From positions 186,001 through 250,000 of the forward strand of contig NADL03000072.1 of assembly GCA_002205965.3 (NCBI GenBank): a stretch of DNA of 64,000 bases, read 5' to 3'. The position numbers and the translations under genes are program-made. The notes under the pieces are model-generated. The model searched no databases, had not been told where the DNA came from, and saw only the letters and a program-made list of their open reading frames with translations. This document shows, one piece after another, positions 12,038 through 23,350 of this stretch. Each line of letters begins with the position of its first letter. Within the stretch, counting starts at the first letter, position 1. Source of the stretch: Kappaphycus alvarezii (Eukaryota; Rhodophyta; Florideophyceae; Gigartinales; Solieriaceae).

Positions 12038-13146
12038 TGGGATACGTTAAGTTCACCAGCCAGGGCCCAATTGCAGGTAAAGTTCCAAGGCCGCCGCTAA
12101 CAGATCCTCAGCTGCTAGCAACAGTTTGTCCAAAATTAGTCGGGCCCTCAAGCCCCGCCGTCAATCCAAGAATGTAACCGCCTCCAAGATTCGACCAATG
12201 TGCGAGCAGTGTGGACGTACCTTCTCAAAACCAGCTAACCTAAAGGCGCATGTGAGAGTAAGTTTTGACACTTACTTACCTTTTACGGCCTTCGTTTCTG
12301 TTCGTGGTGTATTTCCTTTTGTGAGGTAATATTTGAATGGCACCCACCGGCAGTAAGCTTGAACTCTAACCGTCATCACCTTTCTTTGCGCTGCGGGGAC
12401 CTATCAACGAAATTCAGATTCACACTGGTGAAAAACGATATGCTTGTTACAAATGCGACCAGGGTAAGCATGAAGGCAAGAATTTCTCGCCCGCTATCAC
12501 GGCTTGAAAAGTGAGGTATGGATTCTGACAGTGGACTTGAATTTTTCTGGACAAAGTTGTTTGGAAGAGCAGCTTAAATTATCACTCCCGTAACGCCCAC
12601 AATCCCAAGAAAACGAAAAACCCTGTTTTAACGCGGAGGATAAAGCCGAACTCTGCGAAATTTGCCGCTCTGGCCTCAGCCAAGACTGATGCGGCAGAAG
12701 CACGCGTCGTCGCAGCCCCTACTGGTTTCACAGGGGCCCCTCCGAACTTCAGTGCAGACATTGGTACATTTGTGGACGGACTTCTCGCTTCTTTCCGACC
12801 ACACATTTTCCTTCCACCGCTTTTTGTACTGCCAACCATTGCACCAGCAATGGCATGTAGCACAGCCTTTGAAGTCCAGGATACAGCCCCAGATGATAAC
12901 AACCCTACTAGTCTGTCACTCGTGAATGAGCTCATTGCTCGTATCGGGGACTTTTCGAGTAATAGCATCAGCGGGCCTGTATTCAACCAGGAGATGGATC
13001 TCACTAATACAGGCGGAGGCCGCAATCCTACCAAGGATAACTATCCGTTGAACCTAGCTGAGGATGTTGAAAGTGATGTCAAGGACCTGCCCCCGATAGT
13101 GTCCTTTTCTGCAGACCCGACGTCGATGGATGAATATTCGTTCTAA
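12038..13146 (+). pseudogene. two-finger C2H2 zinc-finger gene, right-arm copy
   Basis: Exons 12,038-12,257, 12,418-12,463 and 12,557-13,146 correspond to the left-arm gene. Here finger 1 is intact, FSKPANLKAHVR joining to IHTGEK across intron 1, and exon 3 reads through to the natural stop after DEYSF without the TAG seen in the left copy. Lesions differ: exon 1 has lost two bases (220 nt instead of 222), throwing the start out of frame, and small gaps around intron 2 shorten finger 2 by one residue (CDQVVWK instead of CDRRYVWK). The two copies therefore carry complementary damage. Either both are decaying after duplication, or some indels are sequence errors and at least one copy is functional. 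Confidence 0.75.
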
Positions 13147-13533
13147 GCCCTTAGTACAATGTTTATTCAGCAATTACAAAATTTTGATTCGAATTGACAG
13201 TTATCTTGTGTAGTCTAACGGCTCACGTGGCAGATTTCCTCATGAACCTTTCAAACGATTCTGCGAATATCAGAGCAAGTAATAAACAACCGGTGTCATC
13301 GGCGGAGTCCGTCTTTTTGCAAGAAGCCAGAGTCAGAAATAGAAAAGGTATCCATGTTAGCCACCTTCAATAATTGTCCCGTTTGCGCTCAAATTTACTA
13401 TACTGTCATGTGGGAAAAACCACACGCAGCAGAAAAAGTCCTCCGCTGAACCAAATCTTGCGTCTGGTCTGGAATCAGCCAGGTTTAGAGGCCTCAAAAT
13501 GTATGTACGGTTTGTTGCAGAGATTTTCTTCAA

Positions 13534-13651
13534 GGGGGAAAGGTTTGGGTGTTTTTTTCTTGGAAGATATATCCGATCTATCCCATGGTTTTCCAGACGA
13601 CCGCAATCGACTCAAAAAGGGTATAACGACACAGTAATGGGTCAATTTCTA
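13534..13651 (-). mobile_element. LINE-C 3' end, 8-bp target duplication (right arm)
   Basis: Mirror of 7,540-7,660, flanked by TTCTTCAA at 13,526-13,533 and 13,652-13,659. UTR only. Confidence 0.8.
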
Positions 13652-13679
13652 TTCTTCAATGTCGTGCATTACTCAAGGA

Positions 13680-14199
13680 ATAATCGGTTCTCATTTTCCT
13701 GTGCAGCCATGGTGGAATGTATGCTCAGTCGGATACATGTTCAAATCAGGTTTTGATGATGGTCCCATATTGCCGATAACTCTCTTCTCTAGTCGAAGTT
13801 TGGTTTTGATTAAACCCCGCAGTCTGTACTATTGAAGAATTAAGATCTACATGTTGCTCCTTAACGTTTGGAATCAAGTTCGCGGTGTATTTACCTAATA
13901 TGAATGGAAGGGTGTCCGGACATTCGCATTGGGTTTCCCGGCAGAATACCTTAAAGGAGAGCGTAGGAATTTTTTCAACTCACCGGACCATGTTTGCTTT
14001 GGACATTTACAGTACATCTCGACTATATCTGGACCATTACGGATCAAGTCATGCCAGAATATTCCATTGGAACGCAATATGCGAAATCCCGTACGCGCCA
14101 TCCAAAAGAACTGAACATACCGCCCCTCTACAGGTTTATATGATTAGTTCTTACTTTACAAACAAACAAAAAGACTCTTATCGTCACGATAAATTGTGA
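13680..14199 (+). other. unrecognised ORF region, right arm
   Basis: Counterpart of the 7,077-7,532 frame; a one-base difference splits it into overlapping frames. No domain recognised. Confidence 0.25.
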
Positions 14200-14373
14200 G
14201 AGAATCCGCGAAATTTGGTCATTTCACAAGAAGATGGTGACATTTCTGTGAATACTTGCGTTTTCCAAAGAATAGAAGGACGTTATCCCTCAAGTCTCTA
14301 CTCATAGACAATTTTTGGCATCATCGATGACAAAATACACTTGCGACTCTGCGCGGGACTCCACCTCTGTGAA

Positions 14374-14562
14374 TGTGTGAATGTGAATGTGTCTCCAATG
14401 CGGCCTGCTTGATGGCTGGCCTGTGAAGGTAGCATTTTAGGGAGCGTAGTTCCTTCCCCATTACTGTGTCGCTATACCCTTTTTGAGTTGATTGCGGTTG
14501 TCCGGAAAACTATGGGATAGACCGGATATATCTTCCAAGATTAAAACACCCAAACCTTTTCC
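14374..14562 (+). mobile_element. LINE-C 3' end, 10-bp target duplication (right arm)
   Basis: Mirror of 6,633-6,819, flanked by CCTCTGTGAA at 14,364-14,373 and 14,563-14,572. Contains the LINE-C C-terminal codons and complete 3' UTR. Confidence 0.85.
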
Positions 14563-17435
14563 CCTCTGTGAAGTGAGTTCATTAAAGTTATCATCAAACA
14601 AAAACGCTCTTCGAAATTACTCCCTAGCAGAGCACCCGTAAACGAGGAGGGAGACGGGAGAAACTCAGTTTATGCTGCGCCTTATCCATACGAAATCCTT
14701 CCTTGTAAGAGTAAAGTCCTTTACAAAAATCCGCGCCGCGGCAGGCCATATCCAATGTGACCAGCTTGATGGCCGACCTTCCGAAAAAAGCCAAAACTTT
14801 TTCCCCATTGGCACGGTGACTGGTCCGTAATTTTCGGTAGTAAAGGGTGGTGGACGGTAGCCTTGATCGCTGGGGGAACGAAAGAAGCCGATTTTGACTG
14901 CCATCTGGGTCCGCATAGGCCCGACAGAGGCAGATAGATGTACTCGGTCCAGTCATCTTCATCCCACAAAATCCTCGTTGCACTCGTCTTCAAAACCAAG
15001 TATGCCCTTTCAATTGCCACTGTACGGCACTGACCTATACGGTAGGTATGGGTACAATATGCGGTGGTAGCCTTCCAACAATGACACTTGTACAGTACAG
15101 TAGTAATGTACAGTACAATATTACGATCACGGAGGGTAATTGAGGATAGTTAACTGAGAGTGGTGTAAAAGTTGGGAGAAAATAGACCTTTTATTGTACG
15201 GATTCTAGTGGGGGATCAAGCAAGAGCCCCGTCTGGAGGTCCGTCGGTGGGGTACGTACGCTGTTTCCAGTGATCGAGCATGACCGCAGTGTACTGTAGA
15301 ACAAATGCCGAGACACGCGTCTTAAACCTTTGGAATTTATACAAAGCATGTTCTCTCGACGGTCGGCTGTGAAGTTACGAATGTCATAAAGCGCCTGGAG
15401 TTCGGTTGACCCGATTCGTCCGTAAATGTCAATGGCGTTATGTAGAATGTCCATGCCCTCGGCACGACAAGATAGTGCATATTACTCCCATTCCGCTGTT
15501 CTGCTATTGTCAGTGGTGAGAGACCTCTATCGGCCTGGTTGCGACATGGTGCGGAGTGAAGACTGGCAATGGTCACCTCAAGACCCTGTAGGGTTGGCGC
15601 GAACAGAAGGTTGTCGATGACGAGGTCCAGTGCGCGTTGCTCGGCTGGGCTCTTGTGGAGTTCGGCGGCAAAGACTCGCTCCCGAATTAAGGTGAGGGAA
15701 ATGACCGGGCTGGTGAGCTCGCTAAAGAGAATACCGCGAAGACGGTTGTGACGGTCCACCGTACCGATACCCCCTTTGCAGGTTGATGCATGATGGCCCA
15801 TGATATCAAGGAGAAGGGTAACAGTGTAGTTACCTTCTAGACAGGTAGAGGAGCGCAGGAGGCCGCAGAATACTGGTTTGCCGAAGCGAAGGTCGACAAC
15901 TGTGCGCCATATCTCCCCTGAGGTATAGGTCGGGACGGAAGCCGTCGAGGAGGCCGTCGCGGCTGGTCAAGAAAAAGTTGCGAAGAAGCGGCAGTAAGGA
16001 CCGATGCGTGAAGCACGGAGAGGCGGGAAAGTGTGGAAATGATGAGTTATCTCTTCCTGGAGGGAGCGAGTGGCGTTGTAGTCGAGGTGGTTGAGGCGTG
16101 ACAAGAGTGCCTCTAGTCGTAGTTCTGCAGGGAGGCCCAGGCTCGTGGTCAGGGTAGTGTAGGTTGGGGCCAGAAGCCTGGCGACATGCGTGGAGTTTTT
16201 GGGTAGGAGTCGCTGAATGAAGGGCATGTTCGTCAGATTTGAGACCGTTGACACGATGACGTTGATAGAAGTGCATGGGTGAGCACAAGGCCACTGTGGC
16301 GGAAGGGCAGTGTGTGCATCCGTTTTCGGACATCTTCCGGTGAGTTTGCTCGAAAAGCCTTCGCAACCCCTTGTCAAAAGCTTTGGCAAGTGGTAAGGTA
16401 ATGTGCGGCGGAATTGAGCGGAAAAAGCACATAACCAGACATGAGAAAGCACAGAATCGCAGAATAAGGTATGAGATCTGGGGCTTTTTCATGGCGAAGA
16501 GGATTATCCAGGGTGACTCTGCCTTCAGCAAGGCTTTAAGGGCAGAGAAATGCATGCATTGGGGGTGTCAATGGGTCTTCCAAGAACTGTGATAGCATCA
16601 GAGGCGAGGACTTCGCCAGGCAGGCCATGCAATAGAGTGTAGGAGAGTGTGTGGTGAAAGATGACCACCGGGTCAACGTTTTCTGTAGGTTAAGGTTACC
16701 GTGGAAGCCGAGGCTCGGTCCGGTCAGGCGCAGGTACTGGAGAATGGCTTCGGCTTGTGGGATGGGAACAATATGGTTCCGTCGTCCGCGTACCATGTGT
16801 GAAGAGGAAATGGGGAAAACTGGATGCCAGTCCTTGCACAAGGAGTGGAGGGCATTAGCAAAGAGCAACATGCCGAGAGGGTTCGCCCTGTTGCGTACCA
16901 GCTCGACTCCATATAAGGTGGCAGTCGAAGAAGAGGCGGGAAGGAGCCCGGTACAGGAGGGGACCCAATGTGCGTCCGCAGGAATACGGCAGATAGCCGG
17001 AGAGAGAATTTCGAAACGCTCAATTGAGTTGAATGCATTCCGGGCATCAACCTGAATGAGCACGTTGGCGGTATCATTGTTCTGCAGTTCTTGTATGCGT
17101 GCCCGAGTGGGATGGTCGATGGCTTCCGTAGCACACGGCACGCGTATGCAGAGTTGATGGGGCTGCGAGTAGTTGGCAAACTCTTGATCATCCTTAATTG
17201 GTTTCATTATCAGGCGCGCCACAATTCGACGGCTGGCAAGGTCAATGGCGATCTGGCGGAGAGTGCAACAGGCTTCATCTTTCGGCAGACCCAATAGAGT
17301 AGCACTTGCGACGTACTCGCTAGTCTTAGTGGGGCAATCTCCATCGACTAGGCTGTTGATAAAAGCAGTGAACCACTTGTGGGGCGAATTCGAGGGCTCG
17401 GCGCCGCCGGGGGTATGTGCTACAGCTTTGAGTAT

Positions 17436-17507
17436 TTGCGGTTGTCTGGAAAACCATGGGATAGGTCGGAAATATCTTCCAACAGTAAAACACCCAAACG
17501 TTTCCCC
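17436..17507 (+). mobile_element. LINE-C 3'-end remnant, 11-bp target duplication
   Basis: A 72-bp UTR fragment between two copies of GCTTTGAGTAT (17,425-17,435 and 17,508-17,518). The related LINE-A copy at 30,660-30,690 lacks the insert. Confidence 0.85.
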
Positions 17508-18252
17508 GCTTTGAGTATGGAGGGGCGAAGTCCGTCCTACCGGGACTGCTGTGGTACGGGAGTCACCGCAGCTGGCGACAGACTTCGGCCTAGGTGAGCG
17601 TGAACGGCGCGAGCAGGGTACCTCTGTCTGTTCGGTCGGTGGTATGGGAAGAAGAGGGATGGAGGGGCCGGAGGTTATGGGTATTTGCCAGGGTGAGCGG
17701 GACAGGTGGGGCCGCAGCAGTAAGGGCTTGGGCGGCTTTGGGAGGTGAACCGTTGAGTAATGCCTGTTTGCAGCGGTCCTGTGGGGATTGGGTACGAACT
17801 GCCTTGCGGTGGAGAACAGCGCCGGAGGCGTCAGCGGCTTTATCGAAGGAGACGGGACCGCTGCCCCTCTTGTGCTGGGGGGATTCTGCGCTTAAGGAAG
17901 GCGACCACGCTGAGACGATGCCGGTTGCGGGGTTCACCTCGGCCGTTCTTTTGTAGAACCAGTTTAGAGAGAGCCATGATTTTGTGGAGGATGTCAGTGC
18001 GTACCTGTGTAGAGCGGGCCTCAAGGTACCGCCTGCAAGAGACATGCCACCAATGAATGGGCAGGAAGGCGGAAGGAATTTGGGAGATAGGGAAGGGTAG
18101 GGAAAGGGAGCAGAAAGACAAGGGAGTGTGGCAGACATCGTTGGGTAGGTCCCGTGGGTGGAGCAGCCATTACTCCAAGGTGGGGGGCACGGGTGGTGAG
18201 GCCTTCTCCATGCTGTATTCTGGTTCAGGTCCAGCGGGACGGAGGCGTTCGG

Positions 18253-18383
18253 CATTTTAGGGAGCGTAGTTCCTTCCCCATTACTGTGTCGGTATACCCT
18301 TTATGAGTTGATTGCGGTTACCTTGAAAACTATGGGATAGACCGGATATATCTTCCAAGAGTAAAACACCCAAACCTTTTCCC
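18253..18383 (+). mobile_element. LINE-C 3' end, 5-bp target duplication
   Basis: A 131-bp copy starting in the last LINE-C codons (GCATTTTAG), flanked by TTCGG on both sides. It lies antisense in LINE-A and is absent at the homologous place near 27.7 kb. Confidence 0.8.
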
Positions 18384-19290
18384 TTCGGAAGGAGCGGGTG
18401 GGGGAGCCGATTTGGGCAGCGGGGCGTTGGCGGGATTGGCGGGCCATGATGTCCGAGATGGAGGACCGCAGCACTTTGATGAAGTATTGCTTGGGCCTCC
18501 AAGTGTAGGCGGGGTTGGAAAGGCGAGCTATTTCGGCATGGAGGGTGGTAGGAGAGATTAGGCATCGGCAATGGAATGGCAATGAGAGATGGTAGGGGGG
18601 GAGGGAGGATTCGGAGTGGCCACGGAAGGCGTGATACGCGGATTGCGTATGCAGGGAGTCGGCGGCGGCGCAGACGAAGGTTGCATTCGAGTCGGCGGTG
18701 GATAAAACGGTGATGGAGTCGAGGAAGTCCCCAGCGGCTAAGGCCTCACGGAGAGGTAAGGCATTGTGGAGTGGGCGCTGGTTGCGTGAGGTGGAGACAA
18801 GGGCTAGAAACTTTTGCTCGTTGTTGACGAGCCGGGCAGGGATGCGGTTTATGCTCCTCTGCCGTGTCAGGTGGATCAATGGAGCAGGGCCTGGGGCGGT
18901 GGCTGTGTTACGACCTATAATCGAGAGACTGGTGGGCGGCGACTTTGGCACGGACTGGCGAAGAGCAGCGGCGGGATACGGCGAGGGAGCGTGGTCCGGT
19001 GTGGTGGGCGTCGAGGCGGAGTTTGGAGAGTCGGAAGCGACCTCGGCCGGGAATTTGGAGGCGTTGGCGGCCTCGGTGGCACCTCGAAGGAAGCCAAATG
19101 TACTGGAGAGAGCTGGATCGGAGCACTGGAGGTTGAAGAGCGTAGAGCAAACGTCAGGGCTCGCGAGATCGGTGACTGCGGAGGGACGATTGAAAAGCTC
19201 CAAGAAATAGTCAAGGGAAACGTGTCCTGCAAGTCGCATCTCGTCGCGCGACGGTGGAGCAGCCTCCCCCCTCGGCGAGTTCGGTGACCC

Positions 19291-19924
19291 TTTCGGATGG
19301 ATGGAAAACGAGAGTTAGAGAAAGGGGGAAGAGGATTTTATGACATCAATACTGTAATGTACGTACTGTCAAAGTTGGGAGTCCTGTGAATTTGCATTGA
19401 AACCATGATTGAGGATCTACTGCACAGTACTGCGAATAGCGGAGCATTTCTACCAACTAAAAGATGTTAATTTGGTTTAATTCATTTTCTTAGTTATTTA
19501 GAGCATTCTTAGTCCGGGCCGTATTCCGTATATTTACTTGATTTTTACGGACAGAAATCAAATCAAACTCTACGTCGCAACAAAATTTCTATCAAATAAA
19601 ACGACCATGGAAATACGGACCTGATAATCCTTATTTTCTCAAATATGCGGACTCAACGATCCGTATCCTATTCAATAGAGAGGACAGTTGTCTTTTTCTG
19701 ATTAATTGGCACAATAGTTCATGTATTAGAGCGAAAACCGAAACACCTGTTCACTATTGCGGCAACAACGTCTGCCGAACTTCTCAAGTAGCGATGCCCC
19801 ACGATGCACACTCACCACTTTTCCGCTAACTACCGCTCACCACAGGGCTTCAATTGTCCTATATGCCCAAACGAGATGGGAAGAGCTGAAGTGAGGCCAT
19901 ATATGCCATAAGAGATTAAGGTGA
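19291..19924. other. AT-rich stretch, nothing recognised
   Basis: No convincing frame, RNA gene or repeat with another part of the window. A few TACTGTA/CAGTACTG-type motifs occur at 19,350-19,430. Confidence 0.4.
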
Positions 19925-20177
19925 GTGGTTGCAGGCTCACATTGTGAGAGGTTAGCGGCGTGCATACGTCACCCTAGAAAAAGGGCTGGAGTCCGGCCAT
20001 CAAGCAGGCAATGGAGAGCAAATCGTCGATCAATGCAGAGCTCTGGCGAAGAGCAATATACTAATCGAATAACCTTGTGCGTTCCCTGTACGACTTCAGA
20101 TAGTTATCAAGATAGAAATACAGAAATAGCGCGGAGCTGAACAGAGGGAAAATACAAGCAAAGCCTAGAGGCCTTGT

Positions 20178-20337
20178 GGTGGTACAGCTTTATGAGTTGT
20201 GCAATGTTGCACAGAAGCGTACGGAGGGTATTCAGAAATTAGCTACGAATGAGGGCAGCCGGTGGAAACCTGTCGCGTGCAATACTTGGAGGCTAAACGC
20301 AAAACGGGTTACGAAGTCGCGGAGCTCCTGTTGAGTG
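20178..20337 (-). mobile_element. LINE-B 3' end with 10-bp target duplication
   Basis: A 160-bp insertion flanked by GAGGCCTTGT and GAGGACTTGT (one mismatch). The copy at 52.6 kb lacks it. It defines the LINE-B 3' terminus as roughly AAAG.T.TACCACC. Confidence 0.75.
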
Positions 20338-20467
20338 GAGGACTTGTAGGGATGGTAACTAAAAATTGAACACGTTCGATGCAATTGAATGCGTTATGTG
20401 CGTCAATCGTACGCATTACATAAGAAAAGGGGTAATGTTTTGGGTTGAGTTTTTGCGAGTGGTACAT

Positions 20468-21016
20468 TGCAAAATAATTGGGATAGGTAGATCCAAATAA
20501 TAAGAAATAGTTCCAACTTGAATAAATAAATAAATGCCACAATCGGACTTAGAATGAATAATGAATAGAAAACAAATTTAATAATATCTGATCGAGGGGG
20601 ATATTTCGATAGCCCGAGGAAGTAAAAATATTTCTAACAACCTAGACAACTTATACTCCACACCAGGGTGAACCTGCTACAAAATCAGGTGAGCCGTTCA
20701 ATAATTTTGGTAGACATAATTTAGGCTCAGCAATAATTATTGCAGTATTTTCCAGGTAAGCAATCATCCAGATAATAATTTGTTGGTAGCATAAATGTAG
20801 TAATTATAGCCTGTATAATATAAAACCCAACTGTAGGACATAAAAATTATTTCACACTGAATTCAGCATAAAATAGTGCCAGTGTAAAATAGATAAAATT
20901 ATTCCTTGATGATTCATAATAAATAAATTGTGGGCCTCAATAAAAATATTGCTCCACAATTCAGCATCAATGTAGGACACCGGGATAGAGATTAAAATAT
21001 TTGGTCAATTTTCACA
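20468..21016. mobile_element. solo LTR, 549 bp, TG..CA, 5-bp target duplication
   Basis: An AT-rich block starting TGCAAAAT and ending TTTTCACA, flanked on both sides by TACAT (20,463-20,467 and 21,017-21,021). The homologous locus at about 52,740 is uninterrupted. No open frame. It does not match the LTRs of the copia elements here, so its parent family is outside the window. Confidence 0.8.
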
Positions 21017-21245
21017 TACATAGGGTAAAATTTCTATTAGCCTGTGCAGCGTGGCGGCGGAGGAGAAAGTACTACATGGAAAAGGGGTGCATGACATGAT
21101 TGGATGCCTTCATGAAGCAACTGGCCGAACATATATTCTCAGCGTAACTGAGCTTCTTGTTATAGGTAAGTCGGTTGCTGCGTATTCAACAATAAGAGAA
21201 ATAGCACGACTGGAGTTCAGCCGAGCTCTGGACCAATACTTTGGG

Positions 21246-21636
21246 GGAAAAGTATTGGTGTTTTACTCTTGGAATATATATATTCGATCTGTCCTAAAGT
21301 GTTCCAGACAACCACAATTGACTCAAAAGGGAATTCCGGCACAGTAATAGGGGAGGCCTCCCTTCCAACTTCTGGTAGATTGGAGTGCCATCTACAGTTT
21401 TCGATGCATTGTACGGTTTCGCAAATGGCTTGGCCAATATACGGTATCTACGCTCCGGTACAAATTTACTGGGTACCACCCACATATCTACCACAGTAAA
21501 TTAACCCCCATTTCAAAAAAATAGGGGAGGAGCTATGATGTCTAAAAGGCTACCCTAGGGCCAGCCATTAAGCAGGCCGCATTGGTCATGACGGCTGTTG
21601 CAGCGTTCCTTTACGTCAAAACAACCCGAACCTTCC
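21246..21636 (-). mobile_element. near full-length LINE-C 3' end with a nested insertion
   Basis: On the - strand it starts GGTTCGGGTTGTTTTGA, encodes the LINE-C C-terminal residues (NAACLMAGPRVAF, stop) and continues through the 3' UTR to the tail at about 21,246. It is interrupted by the second-subfamily copy at 21,357-21,519. Confidence 0.75.
21357..21519 (+). mobile_element. LINE-C subfamily 2, 3'-end copy nested in another LINE-C copy
   Basis: A 163-bp insert flanked by AATAGGGGAGG on both sides (21,346-21,356 and 21,520-21,530). Its UTR differs from the commonest subfamily and ends near CCCCCATTTCAAAAAA. The same sequence recurs at 50,710-50,902. Confidence 0.8.
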
Positions 21637-21639
21637 CGA

Positions 21640-22820
21640 TGACGAGATGACATGGTCATCATTTCTCATCCATACGGATGGAAAGATGGGGGTCTCATAT
21701 ACTGTAGTGGAGATGTTAGCTAAAGCTTGCGGAGTGACTGCCAAGGCAAAGTAGCATTCGGGCTGTTAAAGAAGGTCTCCACTACGGTTTTTGCAACGAG
21801 CTCCATATAGATGTCCACCATATGGCTTTCGGTACCACCCCATTTACATAAATACTTAAGAAAAAAGGGGGTGTCTTTATAGAGATGTATGGATTGGCTG
21901 GAACCCATTTGGATTTTTATATCCCTAATGCCGCCACTGATCGATGTAGTGATCAAAAGCAATTCTTGGTATTTTAAAGCTGGGACCCTAATTATCAATA
22001 TAGTGACATTGCTAAAATGTGTTCCACTTTATTGTATGTCGGCAAGTCCGCACTACACAGAACCGCGGGTTCTGCTACTAGACGGACGAATCCGGGCAAT
22101 GGCTGAACCAATGGCCCACTCAAGCGAGAAAGGGACCGGAAGAAAACTCTACCACCTGAACCGAGGATTCAGGAGGCTTAAAAACTCCAGCTGTAAGCAC
22201 ACAGGCTTACAGATAGAGACGGCGACGAAAACGGCGAGAACTCTGGACGAGCGAGCTTGACCACCAGCCCGCAAGGCTGTGAAGACCACAACCCCTAGCT
22301 AGACGTCAAAGTGACGGTGGATTTAAGCGCGGCAGGGTACGGTGGACTTCGCAAGCCTTGTTCGAGTAGTAGAGCCATCCTTATAAACCTTTCCCAGTTC
22401 GTCTCACATGCGCTGGGGGCGTGGCGAGGCAATCCACTCGATGTGGCTATCGACAAGAACGTTGCAGCGAGAGCTCAGCAGCCGTGACGGGCAATCTCCT
22501 GAGGGAAGAGCCAGATGGAGGTCCGGCGCCCACGCCGTGCGCGGGCGCCGAGCGAGATGAAGTGAAGGTTGGGTGTAGCCAGTCAAGGTACGGTACGGTA
22601 GTTTGCCGAAGTCTATTTTCGCACACCAATCCGGATAACAGCCTCGATATAGTGATCACCAGAGCTGTAATCTAGGCCAAATTTGAGGGACTGTAGCATG
22701 ATTTAGAGAGATTGGATCAAAAATCCTTTTGCATCACTGTAATGAGAAGTTCGTCCGGAGAACGGCGAAAGTTCAATCTTGGAAATCGGCGGAGTGGTTC
22801 CAAAGGTGTGCCACACCGCA
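21640..22820. other. no supported gene
   Basis: Unique sequence within this window. An open frame at 21,889-22,260 (+) and GC-rich frames at 22,420-22,660 carry no motif. A perfect 8-bp GC-rich inverted repeat (GGCGCCC/GGGCGCC) near 22,530 may simply be compositional. Confidence 0.35.
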
Positions 22821-22935
22821 CCTCCACCCACACTGGCATGCAGCCACCTCCACCTTAAGTTGAAAACATCCCTCCACCCACAACAGCATGCAGCCACCTC
22901 CACCTTAAGTTGAAAGAAAACATCCCTCCACCTAA
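22821..22935. repeat. tandem repeat, two ~50-bp units plus a partial third
   Basis: Units starting CCTCCACCCACA at 22,821 and 22,871 are nearly identical through CCACCTTAAGTTGAAA. The third begins at 22,924 and breaks off. Confidence 0.8.
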
Positions 22936-23340
22936 CAAGTTTGAGGATCCCACACCTCCTCCAAGACACTGTAATCCAATTGGACAAGCTCTGGCACCCA
23001 ACAGCTCCGCGGCCGAATTACAATCAAGCGCCGAACAAGCGCACAGTCCGACTGATCGGCGCCATCAGGCTCCATCAGGAGCCCGCGTCTTAACATCACC
23101 GAGCCCTCCACCTCCCACAAGCTTGACTGGACGCGGTGGGGGGGCCGTGGATCAGGACGTGGAGTACGAAGGGTAACTGTAGCTGTTGGTTGGCGGGGAG
23201 TTGCATCGGCAGGTGGCGAGCGGGGAAGGGGAGGAAGGACAGTCATATCGACAACAGTTGTATTGCGTCCGGTAGAAGAAGGGGAAGGGAAGATGAACCA
23301 CCCGCCGTGTTCAGAGAAGAAGGGCTGATGATGCAAGCAA
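22910..23340 (+). other. possible N-terminal exon: Pro-rich then Arg/Gly-rich
   Basis: The frame starts KENIPPPNKFEDP, is proline and serine rich, then after a run of seven Gs (about 23,137) the neighbouring frame becomes Arg/Gly-rich (GSGRGVRRVTVAVG). A one-base error in the G run would fuse the two. It lies just upstream of the histone-like frame and could be the disordered N-terminus of that gene. Unproven. Confidence 0.25.
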
Positions 23341-23350
23341 GGGTTGGACA

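Larger units (their letters stand above)
10829..15848 (-). repeat. right arm of large palindrome
   Basis: Reverse complement of 5,348-10,383. Gene order is mirrored: C2H2 gene (+), two LINE-C remnants, unrecognised ORFs, LINE-A 3' end (-). Differences from the left arm include many one-base gaps, so the two arms are not a trivial copy of one another. Confidence 0.9.
15180..19290 (-). mobile_element. LINE-A non-LTR retrotransposon, longest copy (broken)
   Basis: The most complete LINE-A. On the - strand, from about 19,290 down: an N-terminal Pro/Ser-rich region (near 19,239), a linker to about 17,600, then reverse transcriptase. The RT shows DARNAFNSIE near 17,050, a frame-shifted YADDG near 16,795, and the block after it. 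A zinc knuckle (GHHASTC near 15,790) and an RLE region (LEVTIASL near 15,580) follow, and the 3' end is at about 15,180. RT, then zinc knuckle, then endonuclease is the order of the R2/NeSL/CRE group. Insertions at 17,436 and 18,253 and many indels break the frame. Its 3' portion below 15,848 belongs to the palindrome arm. Confidence 0.8.
19960..21080 (+). repeat. dispersed repeat shared with 52.43-52.80 kb, with two later insertions
   Basis: The blocks GGGCTGGAGTCCGGCCATC.., AGATAGTTATCAAGATAG.., a short RT-like piece with NAFN residues (near 20,360-20,400) and AGGGTAAAATTTCTATTAG match 52,430-52,800. Relative to that copy it carries a LINE-B 3' end (20,178-20,337) and a solo LTR (20,468-21,016), so the other copy gives both empty sites. 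The RT-like piece suggests a fragment of another non-LTR element. Confidence 0.7.

Noticed and set aside
20178..20337. 20-kb LINE-B fragment as part of the surrounding repeat
   Set aside because: The copy at 52.6 kb lacks it and the edges carry a 10-bp duplication, so it is a separate insertion.
22520..22560. GC-rich inverted repeat as a functional hairpin or terminator
   Set aside because: Single occurrence, short, in a GC-rich patch, with no gene context to support a role.
22821..22935. Tandem units as a CRISPR-like array
   Set aside because: Units are adjacent without spacers and only two are complete; the sequence is eukaryotic.
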